This document shows positions 32,780 to 39,659 of a DNA stretch of 39,659 nt, one piece after another. Both the position numbers and the translations under genes were made by a program. Within the stretch, counting starts at the first letter, position 1; the number at the start of each line of letters is the position of its first letter. The DNA lies in NCBI GenBank assembly GCA_030157685.1, contig JAOAUI010000406.1, forward strand, positions 1 to 39,659, written 5' to 3'. This stretch comes from Ferruginibacter sp. Its GTDB lineage: Bacteria > Bacteroidota > Bacteroidia > Chitinophagales > Chitinophagaceae. Under the pieces are notes generated by a model that saw only the letters and a program-made list of their open reading frames with translations, had not been told where the DNA came from and did no database searches.

Positions 32780-33412
32780 ATGTTTTATTTAGCAAAAACG
32801 CCAAAATGGGTTAGTAAATTGTTTCCCGGTAGTATTTGGGAGATACCCTCAAAAGAAAAAACTATTTACCTGACTTTTGATGATGGCCCACACCCGCTAA
32901 TTACCCCATTTGTGCTGGATGAATTGGACAAATACGGTGCCAAAGCCACTTTTTTTTGCATAGGTAAAAACGTAGCGGAGCATAAGGGTGTTTATAAAAG
33001 CATATTGGAGAAGGGGCATGCCGTTGGAAACCACACTTTTGACCACTTAAATGGCTGGAAAACCGGTAATGTGAAATATTTGCAAAATATACTGGAAGCC
33101 AGAAACTACATCAATTCTAATTTGTTTAGACCACCTTACGGAAGAATTACCCGGAACCAAAGAAAGCTTATAATGCAGTTGAATGAGCCCTTTAAAGTAA
33201 TTATGTGGAATGTACTAAGTGGAGATTTTGATGTAAATATTACTCCCGAGAAATGTTTGGGCAATGTATTGAAAAACTCGAGAAGTGGCTCTGTTATTGT
33301 GTTTCATGATAGTGAGAAGGCTTATGAAAGATTGCGGTACGCTTTGCCTGCAGTACTAAAATATTTTTCTGAACAAGGATGCCTGTTTGAAAAAATTGTT
33401 ACTAAATTGTAA
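32780..33412 (+). CDS. NodB/CE4 polysaccharide deacetylase family protein
   Basis: This 210-aa protein is a metal-dependent carbohydrate esterase of family 4, likely removing acetyl groups from amino sugars in peptidoglycan or surface polysaccharide. The five family motifs are recognisable: LTFDDGPHP (catalytic base and metal Asp), GNHTFDHLNG (two metal His), RPPYGRIT, a WNVLSGDFD segment, and SVIVFHDSE (general acid His). It has no signal peptide or membrane anchor, a common feature of Bacteroidota members. It sits between two paralogous lipoprotein genes transcribed the other way. The ATG is preceded by TATAATTTG five bases upstream, a near match to the -7 box. A hairpin terminator follows. 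Confidence 0.92.
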   Translation: MFYLAKTPKWVSKLFPGSIWEIPSKEKTIYLTFDDGPHPLITPFVLDELDKYGAKATFFCIGKNVAEHKGVYKSILEKGHAVGNHTFDHLNGWKTGNVKYLQNILEARNYINSNLFRPPYGRITRNQRKLIMQLNEPFKVIMWNVLSGDFDVNITPEKCLGNVLKNSRSGSVIVFHDSEKAYERLRYALPAVLKYFSEQGCLFEKIVTKL

Positions 33413-33446
33413 CATTTTCTGTACAGGGGTTGACTTAAAAAAAATT

Positions 33447-33476
33447 GGGCCGGGGTAGAAACCCTGGCCCGTTTTT
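33447..33476. terminator. Terminator between deacetylase and lipoprotein paralogue B
   Basis: Stem GGGCCGGGGT / ACCCTGGCCC (one G-T pair) with loop AGAA, then GTTTTTAA on plus and an A8 run on the other side. It can work for both convergent genes. Confidence 0.9.
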
Positions 33477-33551
33477 AATCCGTACCCTATGAAAACTGGG
33501 TTAAATGTACATTGTTGTTGTTAAATTAGCAACAATTTTTTTAACAGTTTT

Positions 33552-34457
33552 TTACAGGGTTATAATATGAGGCACTCCATTAATATAAATGATGGCCTGG
33601 TTATCGCAGTTTCCGTTGCCATAATCCAGTAGTGCAGTCCTGCCATCTCTGTTCAGCCTTACCTTTCCCTGAACTATCCACGGGCAGCTAAATTTCTTAA
33701 TTAAAGATTCAGTTATAAGTGATGACCAGGTATGTCCACCTGAATTAGAACCGGTTGCAGCTCCGTCAATTTTGTAAATATCATCCAGCGGAAAATTAGG
33801 TGTGCCATTACCTGCTACCTGCAATACATCTTTTACACTGTTCCATTTTCTCCAGCGGTTGGTGTTGGTATTGGTTATTTTTCCATCAATAACCTTAACC
33901 TTCCAGCCCTGCATGTTGGATGTGCTGGTGTTTTCCGTAATGTGGGTGCCTTCAATCTTAAAGCTGTCAACATGATAACCGATAAAAGTAGTAGATACTT
34001 TTGCGGTGGGTACAATCATTGGTTTGGTGTAAATGGATACGATCTTTCCTTTTCTGTATTTCCCGTCGCGGCCAAGGCAACCGGTACCAAAATCAATGGT
34101 TACGGTTTTAGGAAAAACATGCGGAATGTTTGGAACAACTGTGATGGTGAAACAACGGGCAGTGTTTGCAGTGGTGCTTCCAAGTTCAGATAAACCGGAT
34201 ACATTGGCGCTTACGCCCAGGTCTTCGCCAACTTCGCTTTTATTCATGCTGGCGGTAATGTTAAATACATCATCAAACTGGGCTTCTGTTGCAGCTTCCT
34301 CTGCGGTAGCTTCCTGTGTAGCCGCTAATTCAACAGGATCTGTTTCTGTTGCCGTAATCGGGGTAAGGCTTTCTTCTTTTTTACAACTTGAAAATGTGAT
34401 GGCTCCTATAAGGCTGAATGCCAGAAGCCACTTGGTGGTGATTAAAGTCTTTTTCAT
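33552..34457 (-). CDS. Lipoprotein of unknown function (paralogue B)
   Basis: This 301-aa lipoprotein has lipobox TFSSCKKEE and a long Thr/Glu/Ala-rich acidic linker (ETDPVELAATQEATAEEAATEAQFDD, quoted in part). Its beta-rich body is aligned to paralogue A: TITVVPNIPHVFPKTVTIDFGTGC, KIEGTHITENTST, KKFSCPWIVQGKVRLN and LDYGNGNCDNQAIIYING. The body ends with PHIITL, against PRTIVLR in paralogue A. The two genes flank the deacetylase and run in the same direction. No enzyme motif was seen. Function is unknown; a surface or periplasmic role follows from the lipid anchor only. Confidence 0.83.
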   Translation of the reverse strand: MKKTLITTKWLLAFSLIGAITFSSCKKEESLTPITATETDPVELAATQEATAEEAATEAQFDDVFNITASMNKSEVGEDLGVSANVSGLSELGSTTANTARCFTITVVPNIPHVFPKTVTIDFGTGCLGRDGKYRKGKIVSIYTKPMIVPTAKVSTTFIGYHVDSFKIEGTHITENTSTSNMQGWKVKVIDGKITNTNTNRWRKWNSVKDVLQVAGNGTPNFPLDDIYKIDGAATGSNSGGHTWSSLITESLIKKFSCPWIVQGKVRLNRDGRTALLDYGNGNCDNQAIIYINGVPHIITL

Positions 34458-34578
34458 AAAAATAAATTTTTAAAATTAAAGGTGAATAAAACGAACAGGT
34501 GTATGACTGTTGACAAAATGCATAGTTTAAAGAATCGTTAAATTATTTTTCGGCATTTTTGCAAAGCAAACCGAAAAT

Positions 34579-35343
34579 ATGATTGTAGATACACACTGCC
34601 ATTTATACCTGGATGAGTTTAAGAACGATATAACTGAAGTAATTAAAAGGGCAGAATATGAAGGCGTAAATAAATTTTACCTGCCAGGAATTGACAGCAC
34701 TGAAATTGAAAATATGATATTGCTGGAAACTAAGTTTCCAGGAAAATGTATTGCCATGATGGGGCTGCACCCATGTTATGTAAAAGAAAATTACCAGCAG
34801 GAACTGGCTGTGCTTAAAAATTGGCTGGCAAAAAGAAAATTTGCAGCCGTGGGAGAAATTGGCCTTGATTTTTATTGGGATAAAACCTTTGTAACGCAGC
34901 AGTACGAGGCATTCAGGCTACAGATTGAATTATCGTTACAATATAATTTACCCATTGTTATTCATACAAGAAATGCTATGCAGGAAACGATTAATGTAGT
35001 AAAGGAATTTGTTCCCGCAGGCGTAAAAGGTATTTTTCATTGCTTTGGCGGAACGGTAGAAAATGCAAATGAAATAATTGATGCAGGATTTTATTTGGGA
35101 ATAGGAGGGGTGCTTACCTATAAAAAATCGGGCCTGGCTGAAGTGCTTGATAAAATTGATTTAAAGCATATTGTTCTGGAAACAGACTCGCCGTATTTAA
35201 CACCAGTACCATTTAGAGGAAAACGCAATGAAAGTAGCTATTTAAAATATGTGATAGAAAAACTGGCAGAGATTAAAAAAGTTTCAATTGAAGAAATAGC
35301 TATTGTTACAACTGCAAATGCTGAAAAAATATTCGGGTTATAG
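34579..35343 (+). CDS. TatD family metal-dependent hydrolase (DNase)
   Basis: This 254-aa protein is a TatD-type TIM-barrel nuclease. The metal-binding DTHCHLYLDEF at the N-terminus, GEIGLDFYWD, VIHTRNA, HCFGG and ETDSPYLTPVP at the C-terminal end are all in place. Characterised members have 3'-5' exonuclease activity and help DNA repair or RNA/DNA turnover. Length is normal. The ATG is preceded by CATTTTTG, one base off the -7 consensus, about 17 bases upstream. It is followed 35 bases later by tRNA-Ser, which may have its own promoter. Confidence 0.93.
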   Translation: MIVDTHCHLYLDEFKNDITEVIKRAEYEGVNKFYLPGIDSTEIENMILLETKFPGKCIAMMGLHPCYVKENYQQELAVLKNWLAKRKFAAVGEIGLDFYWDKTFVTQQYEAFRLQIELSLQYNLPIVIHTRNAMQETINVVKEFVPAGVKGIFHCFGGTVENANEIIDAGFYLGIGGVLTYKKSGLAEVLDKIDLKHIVLETDSPYLTPVPFRGKRNESSYLKYVIEKLAEIKKVSIEEIAIVTTANAEKIFGL

Positions 35344-35355
35344 TTATTGAAACTG

Positions 35356-35363
35356 TATTTTTG
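35356..35363 (+). promoter_or_regulatory. Promoter -7 box (TATTTTTG) for tRNA-Ser
   Basis: TATTTTTG fits TAnnTTTG and lies 15 bases before the first base of the tRNA. The upstream TTG is not at the standard distance, so this is a half-match; read-through from tatD is the alternative. Confidence 0.5.
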
Positions 35364-35378
35364 CCACCCGGTAAAAAT

Positions 35379-35465
35379 GGAGACTTGTCCGAGTGGCTGA
35401 AGGAGCACGCTTGGAAAGCGTGTGTAGGGGCAACTCTACCGAGGGTTCGAATCCCTCAGTCTCCG
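35379..35465 (+). tRNA. tRNA-Ser (anticodon GGA)
   Basis: An 87-base cloverleaf: acceptor stem GGAGACT / AGTCTCC, a serine-type long variable arm (TAGGGGCAACTCTA region), and the T-arm GAGGGTTCGAATCCCTC. The anticodon loop TTGGAAA between CACGC and GCGTG gives GGA, reading UCC and UCU. The discriminator base is G, as in serine tRNAs. The 3' CCA is not encoded. The ORF-track entry across it is spurious. Confidence 0.97.
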
Positions 35466-35469
35466 CACT

Positions 35470-35500
35470 AACCTCCATTGTAAAACAACGGAGGTTTTTT
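35470..35500 (+). terminator. Terminator of tRNA-Ser
   Basis: Stem AACCTCCATTGT / ACAACGGAGGTT (one mismatch), loop AAA, then TTTT. It directly abuts the stop codon of the convergent murF gene. Confidence 0.85.
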
Positions 35501-36791
35501 ATTCCAGCACTTTTTCCATTTGCGTACTTCTGGATCCCTTTATTAAAATGGCAGCATGGCTATATTGCTGATTTTTAAACCACTCTTTTGCCTCCGCAGA
35601 GTTTCGGAAATATAAGAAGCTGTGGTTTATTTTACTAAAGTCACCCCCAACCAAAACTACATCTTTCCATGCGTATCTGGCAATCAGGTCAACCAGAGCC
35701 TGATGCTCTTTCAGGCTTTCTGAACCCAATTCCATCATACCGCCAAGTATTAAAACCTTATCACTACCTTCCATCTTTACAAAATTTTCAATAGCGGCTT
35801 TCATGCTTGTTGGGTTTGCATTATAGGCATCTAAAATAATTTTGTTGCTATGTTTTTCTATTAACTGCGAGCGGCTGTTTGATGGAATATAGTTTTCCAA
35901 AGCCAGTTTTATTTTTTCATCCGGCACGTTAAAATATTTACCAATTGCAACCGCCAGTAAAATGTTAGGCAGGTTATACTCTCCAACCAGGTTTGTTTTT
36001 ATTGAATCTATATTAGCTCCTGCAGTTATTGAGACTTCCAATAAGCCAGTACTGTTTTTTACAAAGCCGGTAATGCCGGCACCCTTTGTTCCGTAGGTAA
36101 TAACCTGCGGTATTCCTTTACTCATTTTCTGCAAATAATCGTAATCCCACATTACAAAGGCAGAACCATTGTGATGCCTTAAATAATCGTAAAGTTCCCC
36201 TTTTCCTTTGCGTATACCTTCTTCGCCGCCAAAGCCCTCTAAATGGGCTTTACCGCAGTTTGTAATAACACCATGCGTGGGCATAGTGTATGCACAATAC
36301 GCTTCAATTTCTTTTTGATGATTGGCACCCATTTCTATGATGGCAACTTCTGCATCGGGTTTTATTTTCAAGATGGTTAACGGTATTCCGATGTGGTTGT
36401 TAAGATTGCCTTCGGTAGTATATGTTTTATAGGCGGCTGACAAAACTGCATGCACTAACTCTTTGGAAGTGGTTTTACCATTACTGCCTGTGATTGCAAT
36501 AAACGGTATTTGTTTGCCAGCAGCAGATACAATAAACTGTCTGCGGTGATGTAATGCTAAATCCTGCAAGGTTTTTAAAACATCGGCAACCTGTATTATT
36601 CTTTCGTCTTCAGTCTCAGGGGCTTCATCTACAACTGCATAAGCAGCGCCTTTAGCTAATGCTTCCCCGGCAAATAAATTCCCATTAAAATTTGGCCCCT
36701 TAAGGGCAAAAAACAGATCGGCTTCCTTCACCTTTCTGGTATCGGTTTGAATGGAGGGGAACTGTCGATATAATTTATATAGCGCTGACAT
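35499..36791 (-). CDS. murF: UDP-N-acetylmuramoyl-tripeptide--D-alanyl-D-alanine ligase MurF
   Basis: This cytoplasmic Mur ligase of about 430 aa adds D-Ala-D-Ala to UDP-MurNAc-tripeptide. The ATP loop is AITGSNGKTTSKEL, followed by NLNNHIGIPLT, EMGANHQKEIE, CGKAHLEGFGG and the MurF-type DAYNANPTSMKAA. All look canonical, unlike the MurF half of the fusion protein at 5.9 kb. The track start is ATG 36797, but a TAATTTTG box ends only four bases before it, so ATG 36791 (MSALYKLYRQF) is more likely; this changes two residues. It follows gldJ on the same strand after a terminator, repeating the gldJ-murF neighbourhood known from other Bacteroidota. Confidence 0.95.
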   Translation of the reverse strand: MSALYKLYRQFPSIQTDTRKVKEADLFFALKGPNFNGNLFAGEALAKGAAYAVVDEAPETEDERIIQVADVLKTLQDLALHHRRQFIVSAAGKQIPFIAITGSNGKTTSKELVHAVLSAAYKTYTTEGNLNNHIGIPLTILKIKPDAEVAIIEMGANHQKEIEAYCAYTMPTHGVITNCGKAHLEGFGGEEGIRKGKGELYDYLRHHNGSAFVMWDYDYLQKMSKGIPQVITYGTKGAGITGFVKNSTGLLEVSITAGANIDSIKTNLVGEYNLPNILLAVAIGKYFNVPDEKIKLALENYIPSNSRSQLIEKHSNKIILDAYNANPTSMKAAIENFVKMEGSDKVLILGGMMELGSESLKEHQALVDLIARYAWKDVVLVGGDFSKINHSFLYFRNSAEAKEWFKNQQYSHAAILIKGSRSTQMEKVLE

Positions 36792-36801
36792 TTGCATAGG
36801 T

Positions 36802-36809
36802 CAAAATTA
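36802..36809 (-). promoter_or_regulatory. Promoter -7 box (TAATTTTG) for murF
   Basis: Minus-strand TAATTTTG matches TAnnTTTG. It lies 4 bases before the first possible murF ATG and 10 before the second, so it decides in favour of the second start. No TTG was found at the expected upstream distance. Confidence 0.48.
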
Positions 36810-36830
36810 AAGGAGAAGCTTTAAATAAAG

Positions 36831-36870
36831 GCATAAAAAAAGCCTCACCGAAGGGGAGACTTTTTTATGC
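36831..36870. terminator. Terminator after gldJ
   Basis: Inverted repeat GCATAAAAAAAGCCTC / GGAGACTTTTTTATGC with one wobble and one extra A. On the minus strand the stem AGTCTC/GAGGCT is followed by TTTTTTT, ending gldJ about 20 bases after its stop. Confidence 0.85.
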
Positions 36871-36887
36871 ATATCATTGTAAAAAAT

Positions 36888-38462
36888 TTATTTCTTTTTC
36901 TTACGTGAGTTTTGCTTACGCTTGCCAAAAATATTACCTTCTTTAAATCCTGGTCCTTCCGGAGGTCCAAGGTAAGTTTGTGCACAACGGAAACCAACTG
37001 TGCTTGCAGATTGGGTTTCCTGCATAAACCTGCGGGTACCTGGTGATAACCAATAAGGCCTGTCATTCCAGCTTCCACCCTTAATAACCCTTGATGAATC
37101 GTTTATTAAAGAAGTAATACCATAACCGTAAAATACGCCACTTGATGAATCACCATCAAGATAATTGATTACATCATTTTTCTGATAGTTTGCACGGTTT
37201 TTAACTTCCTCATCAGAAATATCTACTTTCTTCAAACGTCCCATACTGTCTCTTTCATATTCACCACCGGAGTTCTTATAATATTTTTGAAATTTATTAC
37301 CACGGAAGTAGTTGAAATCTTCAGCATCTGTTGAAGTCATTGGTCTGTAAACATCACCTACCCACTCACTAACGTTTCCACTCATGTTATATAAACCAAA
37401 TGCATTGGGATAAAAAGATTTGATATTACCAGGTATAGCTGCACGGTCATTTAAACCACCTGCAATACCCATATTATCACCACCGCCCCTTTTAAAGTTA
37501 GCTAAGAACTTACCTTGCCAGCTTCCACGGCGGTTATCACGTAAACCATTCGGGTTATTACTCCATGAATATATCTGCTGGTTTGAAAACAATTCCTCAC
37601 CGGATTTTTTTTCTTTGGTACGTGGGCTTGGGTTTTGCGACAACATACCATAAGCGGCATATTCCCACTCTGCTTCGGTTGGCAGGCGATAGCCCATATT
37701 CAGAATGCCATCATCCATGCGTACGGTTGAACGGGGTTTTCCGTTAACGTCTTTTAAAGCAGATTTTTTAGGCTTATTTCTACCCTGGATCATATCAGGA
37801 GCCATCAAATAGGTTTCTGTGTTGAAAGAACCGTCAGCACCGGCGCCTTTCATTTCTCTTTTAATGGCATCTTTTTTAAGGTATCCTTTGCTTTGCAGAT
37901 TCAATTCATTTACACGGTCTGTCCTCCAGATACAAAAATCGTGTGCCTGGCGCCAGTTTACACCAACAACCGGGTAATAGTTATAAGAAGGAAAACGGAA
38001 ATAATATTCTACATAAGGCTCATTGTATGCCAATTCCTCACGCCATACCAATGTATCGGGCAGTGCTTTGTTAAGAATATTGGTGTCGCCCGAGAATGTA
38101 TTTTCAAGCCAGTATAAATATTCACGATAGTGAACATTGGCTACTTCTGTTTCATCAATAAAAAATGATGGTACTGTAATACGGCGGGGTACATTATTCC
38201 AGTCGCCCATTACATCTTCATCCTTAGCACCCATTACAAATGAGCCTCCCTGAACAAAAACCAGACCTGGCCCTGCTTTTGGATATTTTACCTTGGAAAC
38301 ATGAAAATTACCCATGTTTTTATCATCGTAGTTCCAGCCGGTTGCGGATGATTTGCTTTGTTTTTTGCCAAAAAGGCCACCTTTTTTACAGGCACTTAAA
38401 GAGATTGCTGCTATTACAAGGATCATAGCGCTCTTACCAGAAAGTAATTTAGTCATATTCAT
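36888..38462 (-). CDS. gldJ: Gliding motility / T9SS lipoprotein GldJ (SUMF1/FGE-like fold)
   Basis: This 524-aa lipoprotein (lipobox AAISLSACKK, Cys25) carries the formylglycine-generating-enzyme-like fold shared by GldJ and GldK. Motifs: GPGLVFVQGGSFVMGAKDED, then DVMGDWNNVPRR and FFIDETEVANVHYREYLYW. Next are YPVVGVNWRQAHDFCIWRTDRVNE and MGYRLPTEAEWEYAA, then GLYNMSGNVSEWVGDVYRPM and VIKGGSWNDRPYWLSPGTRRF. The DWNNVPRR segment and the length fit GldJ better than GldK. Its neighbours murF and porV also match the gldJ locus of F. johnsoniae. GldJ is an outer-membrane lipoprotein needed for T9SS stability and gliding. The C-terminus is very basic (KRKQNSRKKKK). Confidence 0.92.
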   Translation of the reverse strand: MNMTKLLSGKSAMILVIAAISLSACKKGGLFGKKQSKSSATGWNYDDKNMGNFHVSKVKYPKAGPGLVFVQGGSFVMGAKDEDVMGDWNNVPRRITVPSFFIDETEVANVHYREYLYWLENTFSGDTNILNKALPDTLVWREELAYNEPYVEYYFRFPSYNYYPVVGVNWRQAHDFCIWRTDRVNELNLQSKGYLKKDAIKREMKGAGADGSFNTETYLMAPDMIQGRNKPKKSALKDVNGKPRSTVRMDDGILNMGYRLPTEAEWEYAAYGMLSQNPSPRTKEKKSGEELFSNQQIYSWSNNPNGLRDNRRGSWQGKFLANFKRGGGDNMGIAGGLNDRAAIPGNIKSFYPNAFGLYNMSGNVSEWVGDVYRPMTSTDAEDFNYFRGNKFQKYYKNSGGEYERDSMGRLKKVDISDEEVKNRANYQKNDVINYLDGDSSSGVFYGYGITSLINDSSRVIKGGSWNDRPYWLSPGTRRFMQETQSASTVGFRCAQTYLGPPEGPGFKEGNIFGKRKQNSRKKKK

Positions 38463-38961
38463 TCGTTTGTCGTATTGTTTAACGAAGGGTTTTCTTAATT
38501 ATTGTATATGAGGTTGTACTGGCTGCGAATATAAAGACTTTGGGTGAATTTGAAATATTTCTAACTCTTTTTTTAAAGTTAAATGTTAACATGCCATTTG
38601 TTAAAACCTGCAGGATAATTTTTAAAACCAAAAATTACTGCTTAAAGCCCGGGCCCGCCTTGTTGCAGTGCATTTACATGCAAATTAAATTTCAGTTAAA
38701 TCAGGCGTTATAAATACAGGATTAATTTTAATGCAGTCCTTTTCCGGACATTGAATCTCTCACTTGTATGGCAATAAAAGCGGGCAGGGCGTTTAATTTT
38801 TTTATACTATGGTTAACAATAGAAATTTCTTTAAGCAAATATCCTGCACCTTTTTGAATTATCATAAAACCCTTTACAGGCAATGGTTTCAGTATATTTA
38901 AACCAGTCGTTTTGCTTTATGTTTTATTTTTTATGGTTCGGTTATTTTAATTTTTAATTGC

Positions 38962-38995
38962 TAACCAAAAAAAATATTTTTATTTTTTTTGGTTA
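38962..38995. repeat. Perfect 15-bp inverted repeat in gldJ-porV intergenic region
   Basis: TAACCAAAAAAAATA and TATTTTTTTTGGTTA are exact reverse complements separated by TTTT. Only two G-C pairs lie in the stem and no separate T-run follows, so it is a poor terminator. It may be a protein-binding site or a cruciform-forming element. Confidence 0.75.
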
Positions 38996-39102
38996 ATATA
39001 AACAAGTGTTATAAACTTGCACACAATAAGGATTAAACGATTTGTAATTATTGAATTGTTAATTTCTTACAAAAATAAAAGTGCTCAAAGGTTTTTTTTA
39101 TC

Positions 39103-39133
39103 TTGTGATTGGTTGCATAAATCCGTATTTTTG
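39103..39133 (+). promoter_or_regulatory. Promoter candidate P2 upstream of porV
   Basis: TTG at 39103-39105, a 20-base spacer, and TATTTTTG at 39126-39133 fit the Bacteroidota consensus TTG-N(17-23)-TAnnTTTG. Transcription from here would give a leader of about 310 bases before porV. Confidence 0.55.
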
Positions 39134-39273
39134 ATAATTACCCAAAAGCGAAAATACACGAAGCAGCAATAAACAGCATCACATCTCGTTATTGTGACTG
39201 CATAATTGAGGAAATTGAAAATTTTTTGAGTTAAAATCCATGTTAACACACAAAATATTATAAAATAGTAGTA

Positions 39274-39303
39274 TTGTTGTGTAGAAAAAAGCCTTTATCT
39301 TTG
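39274..39303 (+). promoter_or_regulatory. Promoter candidate P1 upstream of porV
   Basis: TTG at 39274-39276, exactly 19 bases, then TATCTTTG at 39296-39303. This is the best match to the Bacteroidota TTG/TAnnTTTG promoter in the window. The predicted porV leader is about 140 bases. Confidence 0.72.
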
Positions 39304-39450
39304 AAATTCGTCTGTTTTTTAGTTTTTTTTAACAAGATTTTATAATTTAGTTGTTCATTTAAATAAAACTATTATTTTTACAACACAATACAACCATTAA
39401 ACTTAACGCTTATAGAGGTAAGTCTACCTAACCAAGACAAATCAAAACGC

Positions 39451-39659
39451 ATGAAAAAAGTAACTTTGAAACTAACTGCCTTAGTTATGTTACTGGGAGG
39501 AACAATAACTGTATCTTATGCCCAGAACAAAATAAACGTTGTAACAACTGCTGTTCCGTTTTTACGTATTTCACCTGATGCCCGCAGCGGCGGTATGGGA
39601 GATGTAGGTATTGCAACTGCACCTGATGCTAACGCGGCTTTTGCTAACATAGCCAGAAC
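39451..39659 (+). CDS. porV: T9SS outer-membrane protein PorV (LptO), N-terminal fragment
   Basis: Only the first 69 residues are in the window; the gene runs off the right end. A signal peptide (KVTLKLTALVMLLGGTITVSYAQ) is followed by TTAVPFLRISPDARSGGMGDVGIATAPDANAAFANIA. That is the conserved N-terminus of the PorV/LptO family of FadL-like outer-membrane beta-barrels. PorV shuttles T9SS cargo to the PorU sortase, where the sorting domain is removed. It is divergent from gldJ, as part of the known gldJ-porU-porV locus, but porU is not between them here. It is not in the ORF track because it is cut by the window end. The ATG at 39451 is preceded by an A-rich leader with no Shine-Dalgarno. 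Confidence 0.9.
   Translation, partial: MKKVTLKLTALVMLLGGTITVSYAQNKINVVTTAVPFLRISPDARSGGMGDVGIATAPDANAAFANIAR

Larger units (their letters stand above)
38463..39450. other. Long AT-rich intergenic region between divergent gldJ and porV
   Basis: These 988 bases hold no gene I can support. They contain two promoter-like elements facing porV and a perfect 15-bp inverted repeat; each is listed separately. One 29-codon frame (38768-38857, MAIKAGRAFNFFILWL...) exists but has no supporting signal. A short GC-rich patch (GCCCGGGCCC near 38650) stands out from the AT-rich background. It is unusually long for this otherwise compact window. Confidence 0.7.

Noticed and set aside
35393-35578. 61-aa ORF over the tRNA-Ser
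   Set aside because: It translates the tRNA and its terminator; the cloverleaf is unambiguous.
36888-38462. GldK as the name for the SUMF1-like lipoprotein
   Set aside because: The DVMGDWNNVPRR and YREYLYW motifs, the length, and the murF/porV neighbours fit GldJ better.
38768-38857. 29-codon hydrophobic ORF in the gldJ-porV intergenic region
   Set aside because: It has no promoter, initiation signal or recognisable peptide class; a frame of this length is expected by chance in AT-rich DNA.
1-39659. CRISPR arrays, transposases, integrases, phage genes and toxin-antitoxin pairs
   Set aside because: None of the ORFs or repeats fits these; the repeats seen are short palindromes or low-complexity spacers.

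Overview
The window comes from an AT-rich chromosome of the phylum Bacteroidota, most probably family Chitinophagaceae. The evidence is: gldF/gldG, gldJ and porV genes; a protease with a type IX secretion (T9SS) C-terminal sorting domain; a MurF-alanine racemase fusion; many lipoproteins ending their signal peptide in S/A-C-[KED]; promoter-like TAnnTTTG boxes; and the absence of clear Shine-Dalgarno sequences. The family-level placement is inference. No phage, transposase, CRISPR array or plasmid gene was seen, so this looks like ordinary chromosomal backbone with a few accessory patches.

Layout, left to right. 1-1.6 kb: end of an iscS-iscU-iscA iron-sulfur cluster assembly operon closed by a terminator. 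1.6-2.1 kb (minus): an exported protein with three long polyproline tracts, with a terminator-like hairpin just upstream of it. 2.4-9.2 kb (plus): gldF, gldG, a TerC-family membrane protein, a MurF-Alr fusion and lspA, that is, gliding/T9SS-associated ABC components followed by envelope genes. 9.3-11.4 kb: two lipoproteins of unknown role, one built from three Ig-like repeats. 11.5-12.9 kb (minus): fumC. 13.1-16.3 kb: a large secreted metalloprotease, a T9SS cargo. 16.4-21.5 kb: a GH29-GH3-GH29 glycosidase cluster that probably removes fucose and xylose/arabinose or glucose from plant or algal glycans. 21.5-26.2 kb (minus): enoyl-CoA hydratase; the conserved but biochemically poorly understood trio of transglutaminase, alpha-E protein and circularly permuted ATP-grasp; and a stand-alone B12-binding domain protein. 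26.3-28.9 kb (plus): an unusual ABC ATPase paired with a multi-span membrane protein. 29-34.5 kb: a lipoprotein alpha/beta hydrolase, gltX, and two paralogous lipoproteins flanking a NodB-type deacetylase. 34.6-36.8 kb: tatD, tRNA-Ser(GGA) and a second, canonical murF. 36.9-39.7 kb: gldJ (minus) and the start of porV (plus), divergent across a 988-base AT-rich intergenic region that holds two good promoter candidates and a perfect inverted repeat.

How it fits together: gldF/G, gldJ and porV point to T9SS and perhaps gliding, and the metalloprotease is a visible substrate of that system. MurF, MurF-Alr, LspA and the deacetylase serve envelope assembly. The glycosidase cluster supplies sugars. 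The best candidates for undescribed biology are the ATP-grasp/alpha-E/transglutaminase operon, the ABC/membrane-protein pair, the paralogous lipoproteins around the deacetylase, and the polyproline protein with its upstream hairpin.
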